Shown piece by piece: positions 38,435-52,401 of a DNA stretch of 64,000 nt; position 1 is the first letter of the stretch, and every line of letters starts with the position of its first letter. The notes below the pieces were generated by a model. It made no database searches and was not told where the DNA came from. It saw only the letters and a program-made list of their open reading frames with translations. The stretch comes from Hydractinia symbiolongicarpus (taxonomy: Eukaryota > Cnidaria > Hydrozoa > Anthoathecata > Hydractiniidae), in contig NC_079883.1 in NCBI RefSeq assembly GCF_029227915.1, positions 7,440,001 through 7,504,000 of the forward strand, read 5' to 3'. Made by a program: the position numbers and the translations under genes.

Positions 38435-38782
38435 TTCATTTTCATTTGTTGCCTTTTCATTTCAATGGTGCTGTGATATATTTCTTGTTATAACAATTAA
38501 GGAACGTGGCGGTTGTTGAAAGTGTTTCCTATGACATTTTCCTACGACATTTTCAGGTGATAGTACGAGAAAAAAGAGCTTTCAAATGCATACAAACTCG
38601 ATCTATTGCCGATCATCCAATAACCCTGACGGAATGGCAAATAAAATAAAATTCCGCCGCCTTCCGAGGACTTATATCGCAATCACGTTTCGTAACAGCC
38701 AAGCGAGGTTTTACCTTAGCGTTTAAGTCACCACCGACATTTGGCCGCGCAACTTTTCTAAGCTCATTCATTTTGACTTAAG

Positions 38783-38948
38783 GAGGGGGCGAGCGCGGAC
38801 GCAGGCCCCCACTACCAGAAATTGTACGGTCGAGTTACTGACGTTTGCAGTAATCGCAGAGGTCAGCCCAAGCGTAGTGCAATGCAAGAGCCTCACTCTG
38901 GAAGAAAACCCTCATTGATCAGTCTTTACTTCCCCGTCAGGTAAGTAT
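38783..38948 (-). ncRNA. U1: U1 snRNA
   Basis: Unit 7 copy; no difference seen. Confidence 0.95.
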
Positions 38949-39137
38949 GAGTTGGAACTGCACCGTAGCATGAGGGTACCCTTCAAAGTTTGTTAATGCT
39001 TGTGGCTTGAGTGTGTTATAAACTGCCGTGTCGCGGGGCATAGGCTGTATTCTCCCCCAGTGTACGCGTTTTGTTCCCGCCGTAGACTATGCAGAGTGCC
39101 GTCGGAAAGAGGACTGCTATTATTCTTTTATTGCTTA

Positions 39138-39325
39138 TGTGGGCCGCCATCGGTAATAGTGCAACACCAAGGCAACCCGTGGTCACGGCGTGAATGAATC
39201 CACCTCCATGACCCAAGGCCAAAAATCAGATTAATATACTGACCATTCAGAGAATGGCCTACCAGATATTAAACTGATAAGAACAGATACTACACTTGAT
39301 CTTAGCCATTAGGCCGAGAAGCGAT
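39138..39325 (-). ncRNA. U2: U2 snRNA
   Basis: Unit 7 copy; no difference seen. Confidence 0.95.
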
Positions 39326-39647
39326 AAAGAACAAGCGTTGCCATGATAGGCATCGTCCACACACCGTAACTGCTTGTGGAGCATGTCACGTTACTGTAAA
39401 GCTTACAACTGTCACCGCGTACGGATGGACGGCGACATAGTAAAAATCACGGCTGTTGATTTAGCCGTAGGATGGAGAGCGACTGTAGCGAGTGGATGGT
39501 AACTTACATGAATGCTAACAAAGGCGACGATACTAAGTGCGTGATATTACTTTCCAATATGACTGCGTACATTCCGTTTATCAACGCATTACGCCAGAAC
39601 GTGCGCGCGCGTTACACAGTAGACCATGCAGCCGAAATGCGACAGTG

Positions 39648-39720
39648 CGACCCTGCCAGGAGTCGAACCTGGAATCCCCTGATTCGTAGTCAGATGCCTT
39701 ATCCATTGGGCCACAGGGCC
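39648..39720 (-). tRNA. tRNA-Arg: tRNA-Arg(ACG)
   Basis: Unit 7 copy; intact cloverleaf, C40 restored relative to unit 6. Confidence 0.95.
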
Positions 39721-40299
39721 ATGCTTATGACTTCGCCCCATCGTTATTTTGGCTTGCGCATTCGTTTTACTTACGACAGAATTCTTCGTGTTTGTAGCCA
39801 TGAAAGAAAGGGACTTCTGTGAGTGAATTTTTTTACTGTGGTCTAATAAAAAAGTCGAAACGCAGTGCCCAATATATGAATTGCTCCTAATAGCCGGAAA
39901 CAGGCCGTGTCGATGATGTAGGCCGACATACGCAACGCAAACCAAAGAACGCTTTATGAAAATCCTAACACGGGCGCGGAAGAAGCCCAAATTAACAGAG
40001 TAGATGTAATGCTGAAGACCTCAAACTCCAGCAGCTTCTCTTTCAGACTATTGCGTCGTGCTACAAATAAAAATTAACATGCTTTCGCATAGTCGCGGCA
40101 CCCAAAACGGACATTATACGATGTACAGAAACACACATTTCTGTTTTCGCGCCAAATCAATTCCCGGGAGTGGTACTTTTACGTCCGCATACTTCGCACC
40201 GTCTTAAATTATATCTCATTTACACGGTAATGTTTAGTATACTTCTACTGTGATAACAAGCATCGTTTATCGTTGGATTGTTGTAAGAAAACATTAAAA

Positions 40300-40851
40300 A
40301 TGAGTGAAGCAGCTTCTCCAAAGAAAATCGCACCCAAGAAGAAACCTGCTGCAAAGAAGACAGCTGATCACCCTAAATATGTGGACATGATCAAGGCTGC
40401 TATCGCTACCCTAAAGGAACGCGGTGGTTCATCTCGCCAAGCTATTACAAAATATATTCATGCAAATTACAAAGTTGCTGAAAACTCAGATCATCATCTG
40501 AAAATGGCTCTTAAACGAGGAGTAACATCAGGCGATTTGATTCAAACTAAAGGCACTGGTGCTTCTGGATCATTCAAGCTAGGTCAGGTAAAAAAAGAAA
40601 AACCTAAGAAAAAGGCCGCAGCAAAAAAGCCAACGGCAAAGAAGCCTACTGCAAAGAAAAGTACACCAAAAAAGAAGCCAGCAAAGAAGAGCACGCCAAA
40701 GAAAGCAGCAAAGAAGCCTGCCACAAAGAAAGCCTCGGCTAAGAAACCAGCAGCTAAGAAACCCACAAAGAAGCCTGTTGCTAAAAAACCTGCAGCAAAG
40801 AAGGTCAAAAAGACTCCCAAAAAGGCAGCAAAGAAGACCGCAAAAAAATAA
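40300..40851 (+). CDS. H1: Linker histone H1
   Basis: Unit 7 copy; identical protein. Stem-loop at 40884-40899. Confidence 0.97.
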   Translation: MSEAASPKKIAPKKKPAAKKTADHPKYVDMIKAAIATLKERGGSSRQAITKYIHANYKVAENSDHHLKMALKRGVTSGDLIQTKGTGASGSFKLGQVKKEKPKKKAAAKKPTAKKPTAKKSTPKKKPAKKSTPKKAAKKPATKKASAKKPAAKKPTKKPVAKKPAAKKVKKTPKKAAKKTAKK

Positions 40852-41212
40852 TTTGTGTGTATCTGGCTATTACATTAACAAACGGCTATTTTTATAGCCA
40901 CACATTTACAAAAAAACATTATCTTGGTACAAAGTTAAACTTGTTTAAGTCACTTAAACAGTTAAAAAAGAGTAATTTTAAGATTAGATTCCCTAAGTTT
41001 AAGTATTTTCGTTTTTAAATTTCTTATTTTCTTGCTTTTACTTTTCTTGCCCTTCATATTTTTAACATTGTCAAACTTTATGTAGCATAAAATTTTTATG
41101 TAGCATAAAATTTAAACAGAAAGCAGAACAAAGTTTGATATAAAAAGCTAGCCGTAATATTTTTTATGGATGTGTGGCTATAAAAATAGCCGTTTTTTGT
41201 TTGGTAAGATGC

Positions 41213-41626
<414 letters not shown>

Positions 41627-42104
41627 TTAAGAAGTCGATGTAGTACGGATACACAAGACGGTCTAAAATGCACTATCGCGCCAAAGTTTTATTTCTCATA
41701 TTGATTGACAGCTAAGGTTCAAAACAAACCATTTGATTGGTGCTAAGAAAGTAATTTCTGATTGGCTGCATAATGACATTACGCTCATTACTTTAACATT
41801 TTTATAAAATCTGTGTTTTTTGGCTACGGGAAAACGGCTGTATCTTCTGATACACAAAAGCTTTTGACTTTTTTTTTTTTTAGTAAGTAGCAGAAGGTTT
41901 GGCGAATTCCAACGATGCCAAATTTATTGCCTTACTGAAACATTAAGACCACGAATTTTTAAAAAAACTACAGTTTTACTTAAAAAAATGTACAAAATGT
42001 TCGGAACATTTTGTAATGACGCAACTCTATTGGTTAATTAGGGTGTTTCCACGAGCAGTAGGTAATTTTATGGCCTCTTTTTAAAGCTGTCTGAATTCTG
42101 TTAA

Positions 42105-42461
<357 letters not shown>

Positions 42462-42884
42462 GCGTTGTCATTGCTCAACAAAAACGGCTATTTTTATAGC
42501 CACAAATCTTTTAAAACATTACTTTGTGCACGCTTCCAAATTACACAATGTGTAAAGTCTTGTCACAGTTACATTTATTGCTATACGATACTATGTCATA
42601 TATGACACAAAAAAAATTTAGAAATACTTTGTAGGGTTAATTTGCCTGGGAGTGTTTCCGTGAAAAGCTGGGTTAAGTTAAATGTAAGCAATAACATGGA
42701 TCAATGTACTTGTCTTTTCTGCAAGTACAGCTAATAATACGTATGAAAAGTGAAGCTAATCCACACACACACATGGGGAAGTATTTTAAATGTAGGCTAG
42801 TGTTCTTAAGCACATTATTTAGAAGTTTTATTAACTTCGGTTAACTTGTAGTGACGCCAAGTAAATGTTTTTTTAAAGATGTGT

Positions 42885-42900
42885 GGTCTTAAAGAAGACC
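42885..42900 (-). terminator. H2B 3' stem-loop with altered loop (CTTT)
   Basis: A-to-G at 42894 changes the first loop base from T to C on the RNA strand, giving GGTCTT-CTTT-AAGACC; every other histone stem-loop in the window has TTTT. The first loop uridine is contacted by SLBP in characterised systems, so 3' processing may be affected. Confidence 0.9.
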
Positions 42901-42923
42901 GTTTGTGTTTGGTAGACGTTGGT

Positions 42924-43328
42924 TTACTTGCTGCTTGTGTATTTTGTGACGGCTTTTGTTCCTTCACTGACTGCGTGTTTTGCAAGTTCTCCAGGCAAGA
43001 GAAGACGTACTGCGGTTTGAATTTCACGAGAAGAGATGGTCGACTTTTTGTTTTGAAGAGCCAAACGCGAAGCTTCGGAAGCAATGCGCTCAAAGATGTC
43101 GTTGACAAATGAGTTCATGATGCTCATAGCTTTGCTTGAAACTCCGACATCTGGGTGAACTTGTTTCAAAACATTGTAGATGTAAATAGCATAACTTTCC
43201 TTTCTCTTTCTCTTGCGTTTCTTTTCACCAGTTCCACCAATCTTTCCTCCTTTTTTGCCGGCTCTTTTTTCACCTTTCTTGGCTACTTTAGGTGCCTGTT
43301 TTCCTCCTTTAGCTGCTGCGTCAGACAT
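42924..43328 (-). CDS. H2B: Histone H2B
   Basis: Unit 8 copy; protein identical to the others, but its 3' stem-loop (42885-42900) carries a loop mutation. Confidence 0.98.
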   Translation of the reverse strand: MSDAAAKGGKQAPKVAKKGEKRAGKKGGKIGGTGEKKRKRKRKESYAIYIYNVLKQVHPDVGVSSKAMSIMNSFVNDIFERIASEASRLALQNKKSTISSREIQTAVRLLLPGELAKHAVSEGTKAVTKYTSSK

Positions 43329-43612
43329 GGTTAAAAATTTTTGCTACTTAACTTGTAAATAAGCATTAAACTGCAAGTCAAAACTTTTTGTTTATAAGTA
43401 AAAAAATCGGATCGAATTCGATCCGAAAACGCCGATACGCAATTTAATTGGTTAAAAAAAAAATCTTTTGTTTAATACTTAATTATGATTGGTTAAAAAA
43501 ACATGATTTCGATCCTATTTTTATGATGAAAAAACGAGTAAAGTTTATTTCGTTAACACTTACGTTAAATATTCGTACGTTTTTGTATTAACTTACAAAT
43601 CAAATCGCAGTT

Positions 43613-43993
43613 ATGTCTGGACGTGGAAAAGGTGGAAAAGCTAAGGCTAAAGCCAAGACAAGATCCTCAAGAGCTGGACTTCAATTTCCAGTCGGTAGAG
43701 TGCATAGATTCCTTCGTAGAGGGCACTATGCTAACCGAATTGGATCTGGAGCACCAGTTTACTTAGCAGCCGTCTTGGAATATTTATCTGCTGAGATATT
43801 GGAGTTGGCTGGTAACGCAGCAAGAGACAACAAAAAAGCTAGGATTATTCCAAGACATTTACAATTGGCTGTTCGTAATGATGAAGAATTAAACAAACTT
43901 TTGAGCGGTGTAACCATTGCAGCTGGTGGTGTTTTGCCAAACATTCAAGCTGTCTTACTCCCAAAGAAGAACGACAAAGGACAGAAGAAGTAA
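43613..43993 (+). CDS. H2A: Histone H2A
   Basis: Unit 8 copy; identical protein. Stem-loop at 44016-44031. Confidence 0.98.
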   Translation: MSGRGKGGKAKAKAKTRSSRAGLQFPVGRVHRFLRRGHYANRIGSGAPVYLAAVLEYLSAEILELAGNAARDNKKARIIPRHLQLAVRNDEELNKLLSGVTIAAGGVLPNIQAVLLPKKNDKGQKK

Positions 43994-44190
43994 ACCGCTA
44001 CACTCAGAAAACAACGGCTATTTTTATAGCCACACATCTTTAAAAAAACATTGTTTTTTTCACAAAACTATAACCTTAAAGTCTAATAGATAATCCATGC
44101 ATACGCCTTGTCCTAAGTAACTCAAAGAAATTAAATAAAAAAATTTGATCACAACGTCAAAATAAATTGCACGTATTTGCCCCTACTAAT

Positions 44191-44310
44191 GTCTACGGCC
44201 ATACCACGATGAACACACCCGTTCTCGTCTGATCACGGAAGTTAAGCATCGTCGGGCCGGGATAGTACTTGGATGGGGGACCGCCTGGGAACTCCCGGTG
44301 TCGTAGGCTT
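44191..44310 (+). rRNA. 5S rRNA
   Basis: Unit 8 copy; no difference seen. Confidence 0.96.
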
Positions 44311-44658
44311 TTCATTTTCATTTGTTGCCTTTTCATTTCAATGGTGCTGTGATATATTTCTTGTTATAACAATTAAGGAACGTGGCGGTTGTTGAAAGTG
44401 TTTCCTATGACATTTTCCTACGACATTTTCAGGTGATAGTACGAGAAAAAAGAGCTTTCAAATGCATACAAACTCGATCTATTGCCGATCATCCAATAAC
44501 CCTGACGGAATGGCAAATAAAATAAAATTCCGCCGCCTTCCGAGGACTTATATCGCAATCACGTTTCGTAACAGCCAAGCGAGGTTTTACCTTAGCGTTT
44601 AAGTCACCACCGACATTTGGCCGCGCAACTTTTCTAAGCTCATTCATTTTGACTTAAG

Positions 44659-44824
44659 GAGGGGGCGAGCGCGGACGCAGGCCCCCACTACCAGAAATTG
44701 TACGGTCGAGTTACTGACGTTTGCAGTAATCGCAGAGGTCAGCCCAAGCGTAGTGCAATGCAAGAGCCTCACTCTGGAAGAAAACCCTCATTGATCAGTC
44801 TTTACTTCCCCGTCAGGTAAGTAT
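44659..44824 (-). ncRNA. U1: U1 snRNA
   Basis: Unit 8 copy; no difference seen. Confidence 0.95.
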
Positions 44825-45013
44825 GAGTTGGAACTGCACCGTAGCATGAGGGTACCCTTCAAAGTTTGTTAATGCTTGTGGCTTGAGTGTGTTATAAACT
44901 GCCGTGTCGCGGGGCATAGGCTGTATTCTCCCCCAGTGTACGCGTTTTGTTCCCGCCGTAGACTATGCAGAGTGCCGTCGGAAAGAGGACTGCTATTATT
45001 CTTTTATTGCTTA

Positions 45014-45201
45014 TGTGGGCCGCCATCGGTAATAGTGCAACACCAAGGCAACCCGTGGTCACGGCGTGAATGAATCCACCTCCATGACCCAAGGCCAAAA
45101 ATCAGATTAATATACTGACCATTCAGAGAATGGCCTACCAGATATTAAACTGATAAGAACAGATACTACACTTGATCTTAGCCATTAGGCCGAGAAGCGA
45201 T
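45014..45201 (-). ncRNA. U2: U2 snRNA
   Basis: Unit 8 copy; no difference seen. Confidence 0.95.
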
Positions 45202-45523
45202 AAAGAACAAGCGTTGCCATGATAGGCATCGTCCACACACCGTAACTGCTTGTGGAGCATGTCACGTTACTGTAAAGCTTACAACTGTCACCGCGTACGG
45301 ATGGACGGCGACATAGTAAAAATCACGGCTGTTGATTTAGCCGTAGGATGGAGAGCGACTGTAGCGAGTGGATGGTAACTTACATGAATGCTAACAAAGG
45401 CGACGATACTAAGTGCGTGATATTACTTTCCAATATGACTGCGTACATTCCGTTTATCAACGCATTACGCCAGAACGTGCGCGCGCGTTACACAGTAGAC
45501 CATGCAGCCGAAATGCGACAGTG

Positions 45524-45596
45524 CGACCCTGCCAGGAGTCGAACCTGGAATCCCCTGATTCGTAGTCAGATGCCTTATCCATTGGGCCACAGGGCC
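45524..45596 (-). tRNA. tRNA-Arg: tRNA-Arg(ACG)
   Basis: Unit 8 copy; last left-arm copy, with G1. Confidence 0.95.
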
Positions 45597-46175
45597 ATGC
45601 TTATGACTTCGCCCCATCGTTATTTTGGCTTGCGCATTCGTTTTACTTACGACAGAATTCTTCGTGTTTGTAGCCATGAAAGAAAGGGACTTCTGTGAGT
45701 GAATTTTTTTACTGTGGTCTAATAAAAAAGTCGAAACGCAGTGCCCAATATATGAATTGCTCCTAATAGCCGGAAACAGGCCGTGTCGATGATGTAGGCC
45801 GACATACGCAACGCAAACCAAAGAACGCTTTATGAAAATCCTAACACGGGCGCGGAAGAAGCCCAAATTAACAGAGTAGATGTAATGCTGAAGACCTCAA
45901 ACTCCAGCAGCTTCTCTTTCAGACTATTGCGTCGTGCTACAAATAAAAATTAACATGCTTTCGCATAGTCGCGGCACCCAAAACGGACATTATACGATGT
46001 ACAGAAACACACATTTCTGTTTTCGCGCCAAATCAATTCCCGGGAGTGGTACTTTTACGTCCGCATACTTCGCACCGTCTTAAATTATATCTCATTTACA
46101 CGGTAATGTTTAGTATACTTCTACTGTGATAACAAGCATCGTTTATCGTTGGATTGTTGTAAGAAAACATTAAAA

Positions 46176-46721
46176 ATGAGTGAAGCAGCTTCTCCAAAGA
46201 AAATCGCACCCAAGAAGAAACCTGCTGCAAAGAAGACAGCTGATCACCCTAAATATGTGGACATGATCAAGGCTGCTATCGCTACCCTAAAGGAACGCGG
46301 TGGTTCATCTCGCCAAGCTATTACAAAATATATTCATGCAAATTACAAAGTTGCTGAAAACTCAGATCATCATCTGAAAATGGCTCTTAAACGAGGAGTA
46401 ACATCAGGCGATTTGATTCAAACTAAAGGCACTGGTGCTTCTGGATCATTCAAGCTAGGTCAGGTAAAAAAAGAAAAACCTAAGAAAAAGGCCGCAGCAA
46501 AAAAGCCAACGGCAAAGAAGCCTACTGCAAAGAAAAGTACACCAAAAAAGAAGCCAGCAAAGAAGAGCACGCCAAAGAAAGCAGCAAAGAAGCCTGCCAC
46601 AAAGAAAGCCTCGGCTAAGAAACCAGCAGCTAAGAAACCCACAAAGAAGCCTGTTGCTAAAAAACCTGCAGCAAAGAAGGTCAAAAAGACTCCCAAAAAG
46701 GCAGCAAAGAAGACCGCAAAA
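46176..46721 (+). CDS. H1: Linker histone H1 (3' end lost in gap)
   Basis: Unit 8 copy. All visible codons match the other H1 genes; the final lysine codons, stop and stem-loop fall in the N run. The gene is incomplete only because of the gap. Confidence 0.95.
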
Positions 46722-47221
46722 NNNNNNNNNNNNNNNNNNNNNNNNNNNNNNNNNNNNNNNNNNNNNNNNNNNNNNNNNNNNNNNNNNNNNNNNNNNNNNN
46801 NNNNNNNNNNNNNNNNNNNNNNNNNNNNNNNNNNNNNNNNNNNNNNNNNNNNNNNNNNNNNNNNNNNNNNNNNNNNNNNNNNNNNNNNNNNNNNNNNNNN
46901 NNNNNNNNNNNNNNNNNNNNNNNNNNNNNNNNNNNNNNNNNNNNNNNNNNNNNNNNNNNNNNNNNNNNNNNNNNNNNNNNNNNNNNNNNNNNNNNNNNNN
47001 NNNNNNNNNNNNNNNNNNNNNNNNNNNNNNNNNNNNNNNNNNNNNNNNNNNNNNNNNNNNNNNNNNNNNNNNNNNNNNNNNNNNNNNNNNNNNNNNNNNN
47101 NNNNNNNNNNNNNNNNNNNNNNNNNNNNNNNNNNNNNNNNNNNNNNNNNNNNNNNNNNNNNNNNNNNNNNNNNNNNNNNNNNNNNNNNNNNNNNNNNNNN
47201 NNNNNNNNNNNNNNNNNNNNN
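46722..47221. other. Assembly gap of exactly 500 N
   Basis: A fixed-length run of N. The array is in forward orientation to its left and reverse orientation to its right. The round length suggests a scaffolding placeholder, so the true distance and even the linkage are unknown. Confidence 0.99.
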
Positions 47222-47481
<260 letters not shown>

Positions 47482-47780
47482 TAGCTTTTTATATCAAACT
47501 TTGTTCTGCTTTCTGTTTAAATTTTATGCTACATAAAAATTTTATGCTACATAAAGTTTGACAATGTTAAAAATATGAAGGGCAAGAAAGTAAAAGCAAG
47601 AAAATAAGAAATTTAAAAACGAAAATACTTAAACTTAGGGAATCTAATCTTAAAATTACTCTTTTTTAACTGTTTAAGTGACTTAAACAAGTTTAACTTT
47701 GTACCAAGATAATGTTTTTTTTGTAAATGTGTGGCTATAAAAATAGCCGTTTGTTAATGTAATAGCCAGATACACACAAA

Positions 47781-48331
47781 TTATTTTTTTGCGGTCTTCT
47801 TTGCTGCCTTTTTGGGAGTCTTTTTGACCTTCTTTGCTGCAGGTTTTTTAGCAACAGGCTTCTTTGTGGGTTTCTTAGCTGCTGTTTCTTAGCCGAGGCT
47901 TTCTTTGTGGCAGGCTTCTTTGCTGCTTTCTTTGGCGTGCTCTTCTTTGCTGGCTTCTTTTTTGGTGTACTTTTCTTTGCAGTAGGCTTCTTTGCCGTTG
48001 GCTTTTTTGCTGCGGCCTTTTTCTTAGGTTTTTCTTTTTTTACCTGACCTAGCTTGAATGATCCAGAAGCACCAGTGCCTTTAGTTTGAATCAAATCGCC
48101 TGATGTTACTCCTCGTTTAAGAGCCATTTTCAGATGATGATCTGAGTTTTCAGCAACTTTGTAATTTGCATGAATATATTTTGTAATAGCTTGGCGAGAT
48201 GAACCACCGCGTTCCTTTAGGGTAGCGATAGCAGCCTTGATCATGTCCACATATTTAGGGTGATCAGCTGTCTTCTTTGCAGCAGGTTTCTTCTTGGGTG
48301 CGATTTTCTTTGGAGAAGCTGCTTCACTCAT
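47781..48331 (-). pseudogene. H1: Linker histone H1 with one-base frameshift
   Basis: Full-length H1 except for one missing base near 47884 (GCTGTTTCTT instead of GCTGGTTTCTT). The tail leaves frame after ASAKK and reads on past the normal stop into the stem-loop region. Start, globular domain and stem-loop (47733-47748) are normal. Given the cluster of indels near the gap, this is probably a sequencing error in a working gene. Confidence 0.9.
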
Positions 48332-48910
48332 TTTTAATGTTTTCTTACAACAATCCAACGATAAACGATGCTTGTTATCACAGTAGAAGTATACTAAACA
48401 TTACCGTGTAAATGAGATATAATTTAAGACGGTGCGAAGTATGCGGACGTAAAAGTACCACTCCCGGGAATTGATTTGGCGCGAAAACAGAAATGTGTGT
48501 TTCTGTACATCGTATAATGTCCGTTTTGGGAGCCGCGACTATGCGAAAGCATGTTAATTTTTATTTGTAGCACGACGCAATAGTCTGAAAGAGAAGCTGC
48601 TGGAGTTTGAGGTCTTCAGCATTACATCTACTCTGTTAATTTGGGCTTCTTCCGCGCCCGTGTTAGGATTTTCATAAAGCGTTCTTTGGTTTGCGTTGCG
48701 TATGTCGGCCTACATCATCGACACGGCCTGTTTCCGGCTATTAGGAGCAATTCATATATTGGGCACTGCGTTTCGACTTTTTTATTAGACCACAGTAAAA
48801 AAATTCACTCACAGAAGTCCCTTTCTTTCATGGCTACAAACACGAAGAATTCTGTCGTAAGTAAAACGAATGCGCAAGCCAAAATAACGATGGGGCGAAG
48901 TCATAAGCAT

Positions 48911-48983
48911 CGCCCTGTGGCCCAATGGATAAGGCATCTGACTACGAATCAGGGGATTCCAGGTTCGACTCCTGGCAGGGTCG
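48911..48983 (+). tRNA. tRNA-Arg: tRNA-Arg(ACG), G1-to-C variant
   Basis: Unit R1 copy. The first base is C instead of G, so the terminal acceptor pair becomes C1:C72 and is lost. The change is shared by all three right-arm copies. The rest of the cloverleaf is unchanged. Confidence 0.93.
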
Positions 48984-49305
48984 CACTGTCGCATTTCGGC
49001 TGCATGGTCTACTGTGTAACGCGCGCGCACGTTCTGGCGTAATGCGTTGATAAACGGAATGTACGCAGTCATATTGGAAAGTAATATCACGCACTTAGTA
49101 TCGTCGCCTTTGTTAGCATTCATGTAAGTTACCATCCACTCGCTACAGTCGCTCTCCATCCTACGGCTAAATCAACAGCCGTGATTTTTACTATGTCGCC
49201 GTCCATCCGTACGCGGTGACAGTTGTAAGCTTTACAGTAACGTGACATGCTCCACAAGCAGTTACGGTGTGTGGACGATGCCTATCATGGCAACGCTTGT
49301 TCTTT

Positions 49306-49493
49306 ATCGCTTCTCGGCCTAATGGCTAAGATCAAGTGTAGTATCTGTTCTTATCAGTTTAATATCTGGTAGGCCATTCTCTGAATGGTCAGTATATTAA
49401 TCTGATTTTTGGCCTTGGGTCATGGAGGTGGATTCATTCACGCCGTGACCACGGGTTGCCTTGGTGTTGCACTATTACCGATGGCGGCCCACA
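49306..49493 (+). ncRNA. U2: U2 snRNA
   Basis: Unit R1 copy; no difference seen within the RNA. Confidence 0.95.
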
Positions 49494-49681
49494 TAAGCAA
49501 TAAAAGAATAATAGCAGTCCTCTTTCCGACGGCCTCTGCATAGTCTACGGCGGGAACAAAACGCGTACACTGGGGGAGAATACAGCCTATGCCCCGCGAC
49601 ACGGCAGTTTATAACACACTCAAGCCACAAGCATTAACAAACTTTGAAGGGTACCCTCATGCTACGGTGCAGTTCCAACTC

Positions 49682-49848
49682 ATACTTACCTGACGGGGAA
49701 GTAAAGACTGATCAATGAGGGTTTTCTTCCAGAGTGAGGCTCTTGCATTGCACTACGCTTGGGCTGACCTCTGCGATTACTGCAAAACGTCAGTAACTCG
49801 ACCGTACAATTTCTGGTAGTGGGGGCCTGCGTCCGCGCTCGCCCCCTC
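49682..49848 (+). ncRNA. U1: U1 snRNA (one-base insertion)
   Basis: Unit R1 copy, 167 nt because of an extra A (CTGCAAAACG instead of CTGCAAACG, near 49786) in stem-loop III. It lies in an indel-rich stretch and is probably a sequencing error. Confidence 0.92.
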
Positions 49849-50196
49849 CTTAAGTCAAAATGAATGAGCTTAGAAAAGTTGCGCGGCCAAATGTCGGTGG
49901 TGACTTAAACGCTAAGGTAAAACCTCGCTTGGCTGTTACGAAACGTGATTGCGATATAAGTCCTCGGAAGGCGGCGGAATTTTATTTTATTTGCCATTCC
50001 GTCAGGGTTATTGGATGATCGGCAATAGATCGAGTTTGTATGCATTTGAAAGCTCTTTTTTCTCGTACTATCACCTGAAAATGTCGTAGGAAAATGTCAT
50101 AGGAAACACTTTCAACAACCGCCACGTTCCTTAATTGTTATAACAAGAAATATATCACAGCACCATTGAAATGAAAAGGCAACAAATGAAAATGAA

Positions 50197-50316
50197 AAGC
50201 CTACGACACCGGGAGTTCCCAGGCGGTCCCCCATCCAAGTACTATCCCGGCCCGACGATGCTTAACTTCCGTGATCAGACGAGAACGGGTGTGTTCATCG
50301 TGGTATGGCCGTAGAC
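50197..50316 (-). rRNA. 5S rRNA
   Basis: Unit R1 copy; no difference seen. Confidence 0.96.
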
Positions 50317-50513
50317 ATTAGTAGGGGCAAATACGTGCAATTTATTTTGACGTTGTGATCAAATTTTTTTATTTAATTTCTTTGAGTTACTTAGGACAAG
50401 GCGTATGCATGGATTATCTATTAGACTTTAAGGTTATAGTTTTGTGAAAAAAACAATGTTTTTTTAAAGATGTGTGGCTATAAAAATAGCCGTTGTTTTC
50501 TGAGTGTAGCGGT

Positions 50514-50894
50514 TTACTTCTTCTGTCCTTTGTCGTTCTTCTTTGGGAGTAAGACAGCTTGAATGTTTGGCAAAACACCACCAGCTGCAATGGTTACACC
50601 GCTCAAAAGTTTGTTTAATTCTTCATCATTACGAACAGCCAATTGTAAATGTCTTGGAATAATCCTAGCTTTTTTGTTGTCTCTTGCTGCGTTACCAGCC
50701 AACTCCAATATCTCAGCAGATAAATATTCCAAGACGGCTGCTAAGTAAACTGGTGCTCCAGATCCAATTCGGTTAGCATAGTGCCCTCTACGAAGGAATC
50801 TATGCACTCTACCGACTGGAAATTGAAGTCCAGCTCTTGAGGATCTTGTCTTGGCTTTAGCCTTAGCTTTTCCACCTTTTCCACGTCCAGACAT
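50514..50894 (-). CDS. H2A: Histone H2A
   Basis: Unit R1 copy; identical protein. Stem-loop at 50476-50491. Confidence 0.98.
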   Translation of the reverse strand: MSGRGKGGKAKAKAKTRSSRAGLQFPVGRVHRFLRRGHYANRIGSGAPVYLAAVLEYLSAEILELAGNAARDNKKARIIPRHLQLAVRNDEELNKLLSGVTIAAGGVLPNIQAVLLPKKNDKGQKK

Positions 50895-51177
50895 AACTGC
50901 GATTTGATTTGTAAGTTAATACAAAAACGTACGAATATTTAACGTAAGTGTTAACGAAATAAACTTTACTCGTTTTTTCATCATAAAAATAGGATCGAAA
51001 TCATGTTTTTTTAACCAATCATAATTAAGTATTAAACAAAAGATTTTTTTTTAACCAATTAAATTGCGTATCGGCGTTTTCGGATCGAATTCGATCCGAT
51101 TTTTTTACTTATAAACAAAAAGTTTTGACTTGCAGTTTAATGCTTATTTACAAGTTAAGTAGCAAAAATTTTTAACC

Positions 51178-51582
51178 ATGTCTGACGCAGCAGCTAAAGG
51201 AGGAAAACAGGCACCTAAAGTAGCCAAGAAAGGTGAAAAAAGAGCCGGCAAAAAAGGAGGAAAGATTGGTGGAACTGGTGAAAAGAAACGCAAGAGAAAG
51301 AGAAAGGAAAGTTATGCTATTTACATCTACAATGTTTTGAAACAAGTTCACCCAGATGTCGGAGTTTCAAGCAAAGCTATGAGCATCATGAACTCATTTG
51401 TCAACGACATCTTTGAGCGCATTGCTTCCGAAGCTTCGCGTTTGGCTCTTCAAAACAAAAAGTCGACCATCTCTTCTCGTGAAATTCAAACCGCAGTACG
51501 TCTTCTCTTGCCTGGAGAACTTGCAAAACACGCAGTCAGTGAAGGAACAAAAGCCGTCACAAAATACACAAGCAGCAAGTAA
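51178..51582 (+). CDS. H2B: Histone H2B
   Basis: Unit R1 copy; identical protein; spacer to H2A one base shorter than elsewhere. Stem-loop at 51606-51621. Confidence 0.98.
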   Translation: MSDAAAKGGKQAPKVAKKGEKRAGKKGGKIGGTGEKKRKRKRKESYAIYIYNVLKQVHPDVGVSSKAMSIMNSFVNDIFERIASEASRLALQNKKSTISSREIQTAVRLLLPGELAKHAVSEGTKAVTKYTSSK

Positions 51583-52044
51583 ACCAACGTCTACCAAACA
51601 CAAACGGTCTTTTTTAAGACCACACATCTTTAAAAAAACATTTACTTGGCGTCACTACAAGTTAACCGAAGTTAATAAAACTTCTAAATAATGTGCTTAA
51701 GAACACTAGCCTACATTTAAAATACTTCCCCATGTGTGTGTGTGGATTAGCTTCACTTTTCATACGTATTATTAGCTGTACTTGCAGAAAAGACAAGTAC
51801 ATTGATCCATGTTATTGCTTACATTTAACTTAACCCAGCTTTTCACGGAAACACTCCCAGGCAAATTAACCCTACAAAGTATTTCTAAATTTTTTTTGTG
51901 TCATATATGACATAGTATCGTATAGCAATAAATGTAACTGTGACAAGACTTTACACATTGTGTAATTTGGAAGCGTGCACAAAGTAATGTTTTAAAAGAT
52001 TTGTGGCTATAAAAATAGCCGTTTTTGTTGAGCAATGACAACGC

Positions 52045-52401
<357 letters not shown>

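Noticed and set aside
46722-47221. A cruciform or palindromic centre as the cause of the orientation switch
   Set aside because: The joined ends are different parts of the unit (H1 end and mid-H3) and the sequence between them is unknown, so no palindrome centre can be shown.
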